From Dermacoccus abyssi (GTDB lineage: Bacteria; Actinomycetota; Actinomycetes; Actinomycetales; Dermatophilaceae), in assembly GCF_003515945.1 (NCBI RefSeq), contig NZ_QWLM01000011.1, forward strand, positions 1 to 64,000: a stretch of DNA of 64,000 nt, read 5' to 3'. The notes below the pieces were generated by a model that ran no database searches, was not told where the DNA came from, and saw nothing but the letters and a program-made list of their open reading frames with translations. Within the stretch, counting starts at the first letter, position 1, and each line of letters opens with the position of its first letter. The position numbers and the translations under genes were made by a program. Below are positions 59,593 through 64,000 of this stretch, one piece after another.

Positions 59593-59681
59593 GCCCCCAC
59601 TCGCGCGAGATGTCGCAATTGGGGACAGACCAGGCACAAAGATCCCCACTCGCGCGATTCGTCGCGCAAGTGGGGATCTTT
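59593..59681. repeat. Tandem pair of hairpins, repeat family B
   Basis: The second hairpin (59638-59681) has arms AAAGATCCCCACT and AGTGGGGATCTTT around GCGCG...CGCGC. The first (59593-59625) is a degenerate version. They lie 12 bp apart, as in the pair at 37031-37118, and the second is a good terminator for the P450 gene. Confidence 0.75.
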
Positions 59682-59691
59682 GGCGGTCGGA

Positions 59692-60984
59692 TCACTCCGC
59701 CCAGGTCGCCTTCACCGGGAACTTCTTCACACCATTGACGAAGTTGGAGCGCACGCGCTTCACGTCGCCGACGAGCTCGATCTTCTCGATGCGCGGCAGC
59801 AGCTCCTCGAGCAGCAGGCGGATCTCGAGGCGGGCGAGGTTGTTGCCGAGGCACAGGTGCGGCGAGCCCTTGCCGAACGTCATGTGGTCGACGTTCTTGC
59901 GCGTCACGTCGATCTTGTTCGGGTTCTCGAAGACGTCCTCGTCACGGTTGCCCGAGCCGAACCACATGACGACCTTGTCGCCTTCCTTGATCTGCTTGCC
60001 ACCGAGCTCGACGTCCTTTGTCGCCGTGCGGCGGAAGTGGTAAACCGGCGTCGCCCAGCGCAGCAACTCCTCGAGGCCTGACTCGATGAGCGACGGGTCC
60101 TCCTTGAGCAGCTTGAACTGGTCGGGCTGCGCGATGAGGCCCAGCATGATCTGGCTGATCGCGTGGCGCGTCGTCTCGTTGCCGGCGATGACGAGCAGCG
60201 AGAAGTAGTTGTTGAAGTCCTGGTCCGAGAGCGGCACGCCGTCCTCGGGCATCTTGTTCGCGAGGATCGAGACGAGGTCCTTGCCCTCGCCGCCGACGCG
60301 CTTGTCACGCAGGTCGCGCCCGTAGTCCCAGACGTCCTGCACGGTGGGCGAACGGAACGGCAGGTGGTGGTACTTCTCCGACTCGGACGAGTCGAGCAGG
60401 TGCTGCGTGTAGTCCGGGTCGGTGTTGGCCACCATCTCGTTGCCCCACGCGATGAGCTGCGGCGTGTGGTCGCGCGGCACGTCGAGCAGGCGCGCGAGCA
60501 CCTGGATCGGGAAGTCGGCCGAGATTTTCTCGACGAAGTCGAACTCGCCGTCGGGCGCCGACTTCTTCGCCTCGTCGATTGTGTTCTTCGTCAGCTCGCG
60601 CAGGAACGCCTCGTAGTTCTTGAGGAGGTTGCGCGGCGAGAACTCACGCTGAATGAGCTTGCGCAGCGCCGTGTGACGCGCGCCGTCCGTCTCCAGTATG
60701 GAACGGCGGAAGTCCATGAGGTCGTCGTCGACGTCCTCGAGGTTGACGAACTTCTCCGACGTGAACGTCTCGGAGTCCTTGTCGACGGCCCAGATGTCGT
60801 CGTACTTCGTGACGGCCCAGAAGCCCTTGCCGTCGGACTCCTCGTTCCAGTGCACCGGGTCACCGGCGCGCAGGGCGGCGAACTGGGCCCAACCCTCGTT
60901 GTCGCGGAACCGGTCCAGGTTCGCGAGGTCGACGTCTTCGAGCGTGTACTGGCTGCTGGGTGCGGCACCCACGTCAGTGGTCAT
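59692..60984 (-). CDS. Cytochrome P450
   Basis: The 430-aa protein has the I-helix oxygen motif LLVIAGNETTRHAISQ near 268, the ExxR helix in GLEELLRWATP, YHFRRTATKDVELGGKQI, and the heme loop FGKGSPHLCLGNNLARLE with the Cys near residue 378. The pattern FRRTATKDVELGGKQIKEGD is like CYP125/CYP142-type actinobacterial P450s. It has no membrane anchor, so it is soluble and needs separate reductase and ferredoxin. Upstream is a GS-like gene 30 bp away, probably the same operon. Substrate unknown. An amine is suggested by the neighbour. Confidence 0.92.
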   Translation of the reverse strand: MTTDVGAAPSSQYTLEDVDLANLDRFRDNEGWAQFAALRAGDPVHWNEESDGKGFWAVTKYDDIWAVDKDSETFTSEKFVNLEDVDDDLMDFRRSILETDGARHTALRKLIQREFSPRNLLKNYEAFLRELTKNTIDEAKKSAPDGEFDFVEKISADFPIQVLARLLDVPRDHTPQLIAWGNEMVANTDPDYTQHLLDSSESEKYHHLPFRSPTVQDVWDYGRDLRDKRVGGEGKDLVSILANKMPEDGVPLSDQDFNNYFSLLVIAGNETTRHAISQIMLGLIAQPDQFKLLKEDPSLIESGLEELLRWATPVYHFRRTATKDVELGGKQIKEGDKVVMWFGSGNRDEDVFENPNKIDVTRKNVDHMTFGKGSPHLCLGNNLARLEIRLLLEELLPRIEKIELVGDVKRVRSNFVNGVKKFPVKATWAE

Positions 60985-61014
60985 GTCGGTCTCCTTCGAT
61001 CGCTGAAGTCTGGA

Positions 61015-62358
61015 TCACAGGTGGTAGGTGTACTCACGGAACTCCCAGTCCGTGATGAAGGCGTTGAAACGCTCGATCTCGTGGCGCTTGTACGCGAGGA
61101 AGGTCGTGACGAAGCCCTCGCCGAGCACCTCGCGCATCTCCGAGTCGGCCTCGAGGGCGTCGAGCGCCTCGCACAGGGACGAGGGCAGCTTGGGCGAACG
61201 CTCCGGGTCGTAGCCGTAGCCCTCGAGCGCGGGGCCCGGGTCGATCTCGTTCTTGATGCCGAGGTAGGCCGCAGCCAGCGTCACCGCCGTGAGCAGGTAG
61301 GGGTTGGCCGACGCGTCGCCGAGGCGCAGCTCCAGGCGCGACGCCGAGCCACGCTCCGGGGGGATGCGCACGATCGCGCTGCGGTTGTCGAGACCCCAGT
61401 CGATGAGCCACGGGGCGAGCGTGTCCGGCCCGAAGCGCTTGTAGGAGTTGATCGTCGGGTTCGCGAGCGCCGGGGCGTGCTTGAGGATGCCGCCGATCGC
61501 GTGGTGAGCGACGGCGGAGAGGCCGTTGTGGCTGTTCGGGTCGCCGAAGAGGTGGTTGCCCGCGGCGTCCTGCGTCGAGAAGTGCAGGTGGAAGCCCGAG
61601 CCGCCCTCGTCGTTGAACGGCTTGGCCATGAACGTCGCGAGCTTGCCGCCGGCGCGCGCCATCTCCTTGACGGCGGCCTTGAAGCGGAACGCGCGGTCGC
61701 AGGCGTCGAGTGCGTCGGAGTGCCAGAGGTTGATCTCGAACTGGCCGGAGCTGAACTCGTGGTTCGCGGCGATGACGTCGAGGTCGTAGGCGCCGAGCTG
61801 ACGCAGCGAGGCGAGCAGGACGTTCTCGGGGTCGCCGCGCAGGCCGGAGACGTAGACGTTGCCGGGGCTCTCGCCGTAACGCGCCCAGCCGGAGTCGTTC
61901 GTGTCCGACTCCTCGAGGAGGTAGAACTCGAGCTCCGGGCCGCAGATCGGGGTGCCCGGGATGGAGCTGAACTTCTCGATGACTTGCTTGAGCACGTAGC
62001 GCGGGCTCTCGGCGGACGGCGAACCGTCCGGGTTGAACACGTCGGCGATGACGTGGGCGACGCCCGGCTCCCACGGCACGGTCTTGATCGTCTCGATGTC
62101 GGGGTAGGCCACGATGTCGGGCAGACCAGCGGCGAGGCCGCCCTCGATGTCGACGACGTCACCCATGGGCGTCGTGCCGTACACGCTGCGGCAGAACGCG
62201 ACGCCGTGGCCGGTGGTGCGCTCGAAGCGGTTGACGAGCAGATCCTTGCTGCGGTCCGTGCCGATGATGTCGGAGTAGCCGAGGCGGACGACGTCGATGC
62301 CCTCCGCCGCACACTCCTCCATGGCTTCCGCCATGAGCCTCGAGTCGATCTTCGTCAT
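61015..62358 (-). CDS. Glutamine-synthetase-like gamma-glutamyl ligase
   Basis: The 447-aa protein has the GS catalytic motifs: ICGPELEFYLLEE, AANHEFSSGQFEINLWHSDA, KPFNDEGGSGFHLHFSTQDA and RPP-type IVRIPPERGSASRLELRL. The lack of glnA neighbours and presence of a P450 in the operon make a specialised role more likely, as with gamma-glutamylamine ligases (GlnA3/GlnA4-like, TdnQ, PuuA) that attach glutamate to amines. The ATG at 62358 follows AAAGGCG. The next ATG upstream is in a GTG-started 5-residue extension. Two regulon dyads lie upstream. Confidence 0.82.
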   Translation of the reverse strand: MTKIDSRLMAEAMEECAAEGIDVVRLGYSDIIGTDRSKDLLVNRFERTTGHGVAFCRSVYGTTPMGDVVDIEGGLAAGLPDIVAYPDIETIKTVPWEPGVAHVIADVFNPDGSPSAESPRYVLKQVIEKFSSIPGTPICGPELEFYLLEESDTNDSGWARYGESPGNVYVSGLRGDPENVLLASLRQLGAYDLDVIAANHEFSSGQFEINLWHSDALDACDRAFRFKAAVKEMARAGGKLATFMAKPFNDEGGSGFHLHFSTQDAAGNHLFGDPNSHNGLSAVAHHAIGGILKHAPALANPTINSYKRFGPDTLAPWLIDWGLDNRSAIVRIPPERGSASRLELRLGDASANPYLLTAVTLAAAYLGIKNEIDPGPALEGYGYDPERSPKLPSSLCEALDALEADSEMREVLGEGFVTTFLAYKRHEIERFNAFITDWEFREYTYHL

Positions 62359-62430
62359 GCCATCGCCTTTCACGCCTTTGTGAGCGAACGCCTCCCCCGG
62401 CGGTCGCCGTACCGGGAGTGAGTCAAAAGG

Positions 62431-62448
62431 TCGTTCGGAGCCGAACAG
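62431..62448. promoter_or_regulatory. Regulon dyad site 3 (TCGTTCG-N4-CGAACAG)
   Basis: Core GTTCGG-AG-CCGAAC is perfectly symmetric. The outer two bases differ from the consensus CGAACGA. It lies 73 bp upstream of the GS-like start. Confidence 0.65.
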
Positions 62449-62502
62449 TAGCCGTGTGACTCAGGCCATACAACCCCTCTTGATCGGGTAGCCCAGCCGG
62501 TG

Positions 62503-62520
62503 TCGTACGGACACGAACGA
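62503..62520. promoter_or_regulatory. Regulon dyad site 4 (TCGTACG-N4-CGAACGA)
   Basis: One arm base differs from site 1 and spacing is the same. It lies 56 bp before the ADC-like start, on the opposite side of the divergent region from site 3. Confidence 0.7.
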
Positions 62521-62575
62521 TTTCTCGGCAACAAACTTGCGGCACGGGCCGCAGACGGTGAAAGGGTGCACGCAC

Positions 62576-63377
62576 ATGAGCGACCAGAAGGGCTTCTTCT
62601 ACCCCCGCACCGCCGGCGGAACCTCGGGCATCATCCCGAGCCCGCCGTGGTACTACTCGGGCGACCTGCTGACGTTCGAGTACCGCACCAACCCGGAGCG
62701 TGTGCGCGAACTCCTGCCCGCCCCACTGGAACTCGCCGACGAGGACCCGGGCGCCGTCGCGCTCATCTGGGCCGACTGGCAGAGCTGCTCCAGCTCCCGC
62801 GAGGAGCTGCTCGACCCGGTGCGCGCCCAGTACAAGGAGGCGTTCGTCGTCGTCCGCTGCTCGTACAAGGGCAAGACGTTCAGCCGCTGCGTCTACATCT
62901 GGGTCGACAAGGACTTCGCGATCGGCCGCGGCCTGCACCAGGGCTACCCGAAGAAGCTCGGCTCGATGTGGCAGACGCGCCCCCACCCCTTCGCGCAGGG
63001 TGCACCGCAGATCGCCGAGGGCGGCATGTTCGGTGCGACGCTCGCCGCCGGCGACCGTCGTCTCGCCGAGGCCGTGCTGACGCTGCGCGAGCCGAGTGAG
63101 ACGAACGGCTTCGTCAACGGCCACCCGATGGCCCACCACCGCATCTACCCCGACATCGCCCGCGGGGCGACGGGCGACGCCTACAGCGAGCTCATCTCGT
63201 CCGGCGCGGCCGAGTTCGAAGGCGGGCAGGCGTGGCGTGGTGACGTCCGATCTGCGCCTGTTCGAATCGCCCACGGAGGAACTCGCCGCCCTGGAGGTCG
63301 ACGAGATCATCGGCGGCTACTACCGGCAGATCGGCGTCGTCTGGAACGGCGGCGAGACGCTCGAACGTCTCGTGTGA
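62576..63377 (+). pseudogene. Acetoacetate-decarboxylase-like protein with a one-base frameshift
   Basis: The first frame encodes SPPWYYSGDLLTFEYRTNPE, VYIWVDKDFAIGRGLHQGYP with the ADC-family Lys in GYPKKLGSMW, and GGMFGATLAAGDRRLAEAV. The second frame resumes at DLRLFESPTEELAALEVDEI, then IGGYYRQIGVVWNGGETL. Removing one C from GTCCGAT near 63248 joins the frames cleanly. ADC-family proteins decarboxylate beta-keto acids or act as aldolase-like enzymes. The product would be about 266 aa. It may be intact in the organism. Confidence 0.75.
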
Positions 63378-63471
63378 GCCAGGCGGCCGGGCGGCAGCCT
63401 GCGTCGCAGATGAGTTCGTGGACACACGGCACGCAGCGTCACGCCGCCGACCCACCCCACCCCGGACGGGT

Positions 63472-63493
63472 GTAGTGTGAGGTAGATCACTAC
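63472..63493. promoter_or_regulatory. Inverted repeat before the GAF-domain gene
   Basis: GTAGTG and CACTAC arms flank a 10-base spacer, 13 bp before the next start. It may be an operator or leader hairpin. Confidence 0.4.
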
Positions 63494-63506
63494 GAGAGGG
63501 GAAGGG

Positions 63507-64000
63507 ATGCGGCACAAATCCCGTCCACAGGGTTGCGCCTGCGGGTGCGGCCCCGGCTGCGTCCACGCTCGGCTCGCCGACGCGATCCCCCTCGTCAGTT
63601 CGCTGTTGAGCTCGACGGCACGCGACGAGGGTCTCGTCATCGCCATCGCGGACCGCGAGGCACGCCTGCACTACGTCGACGGAGACTCCCGCGCCCGCAG
63701 CCGCGCCGAGAGCATCGGCTTCACCGCGGGGGCGAACTGGTCGGAGGCCCAGGTCGGCACGAACGCGCCGGGCCGAGCTGTGGCCCGCGGCGAGGCGGTC
63801 TCGATCCATCGCGAGGAGCACACGCGCCCGGACGTCCACCCGTTCAGCTGCTCCGCGGCGCCGCTCGTCGACCCCGTCACCGGCGAGGTGCTCGGCGCTC
63901 TCGACGTGACGGGAGGTGACGCTGCGGCAGACCGGCGCACCCTCGCACTCGTGCAGGCCACCGCGGCCGCGGTGGCTCGTGAACTTCGCCTCGCCGGGGT
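63507..64000 (+). CDS. GAF-domain regulator, N-terminal part (runs off the window)
   Basis: The visible 164 residues begin with a Cys cluster (QGCACGCGPGCVHARLADAI) and a GAF domain: SSLLSSTARDEGLVIAIADR, GANWSEAQVGTNAPGRAVAR, IHREEHTRPDVHPFSCSAAP and LVDPVTGEVLGALDVTGGDA. This G-T-N-A-x-G signature is typical of the AcoR/DhaR-type sensing domain found in actinobacterial regulators, which end in an HTH. The gene continues past 64000, so the output domain is not seen. It could regulate the neighbouring ADC, GS-like and P450 genes. The start ATG at 63507 is preceded by GAAGGG. Confidence 0.75.
   Translation, partial: MRHKSRPQGCACGCGPGCVHARLADAIPLVSSLLSSTARDEGLVIAIADREARLHYVDGDSRARSRAESIGFTAGANWSEAQVGTNAPGRAVARGEAVSIHREEHTRPDVHPFSCSAAPLVDPVTGEVLGALDVTGGDAAADRRTLALVQATAAAVARELRLAG

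Overview
The window is GC-rich DNA (roughly 70% by eye) from an actinobacterium. tmsAB-type genes for 10-methyl fatty acids, DUF4446 and DUF5926 proteins, a class-5 uracil-DNA glycosylase, frequent GTG/TTG starts and 4-bp start/stop overlaps all fit Micrococcales (Dermacoccaceae/Intrasporangiaceae-like). The genus is inferred, not proven.

Layout. 1-1.4 kb: a mobile-element edge, a 5'-truncated ImmA/IrrE-like protein that lacks the HExxH motif, and a PIN-domain partner. 1.5-7.2 kb: a single-chain type ISP restriction-modification enzyme followed by a PD-(D/E)XK/RAMA nuclease. 7.4-24 kb: mostly core metabolism (tmsAB, alditol oxidase, NADP-dependent oxidoreductase, acyl-CoA dehydrogenase, prephenate dehydratase, GDT1 transporter, RsbW-like kinase), interrupted by a tandem pair of uncharacterised HTH proteins. 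24.1-36.4 kb: a defence island with a toxin/HigA-like/SecB-like triad, a TIGR02391 protein, type I HsdR-HsdS-HsdM, two membrane proteins and an HTH protein carrying a degenerate N6-methylase domain. This island is bracketed by two direct copies of a 78-bp hairpin repeat. 36.4-46.4 kb: GDPD, HIBYL-CoA hydrolase, Gdx-like SMR pump, an ABC exporter, an orphan MurE-like ligase, FetB and UdgB. 46.5-50.1 kb: three TIGR04222 membrane proteins with Cys/Gly-rich C-termini followed by a DUF692 (MNIO) enzyme and a DUF2063-like partner. This looks like a RiPP-type cysteine-modification system acting on membrane-anchored substrates and is the best candidate for an undescribed system. 50-55.4 kb: PPOX protein, FUSC protein, NDH-2 and a PDR-type reductase. 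55.4-64 kb: glutamine amidotransferase, a glutamine-synthetase-like ligase with a P450, an acetoacetate-decarboxylase-like protein, and decayed genes including a HEPN toxin cut by an amber codon at its motif tyrosine. A GAF regulator runs off the right end.

How the genes work together. The PDR reductase, amidotransferase, GS-like/P450 operon and ADC-like gene lie at two divergent promoter regions. Each region carries two copies of one 18-bp dyad, suggesting a single regulon, possibly for amine oxidation through gamma-glutamylated intermediates. Four families of hairpin-forming intergenic repeats (A-D) punctuate gene ends. Three genes carry single-base frameshifts in C/G-rich runs and two carry a TAG where a Tyr codon is expected. 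These may be real decay or sequencing errors.
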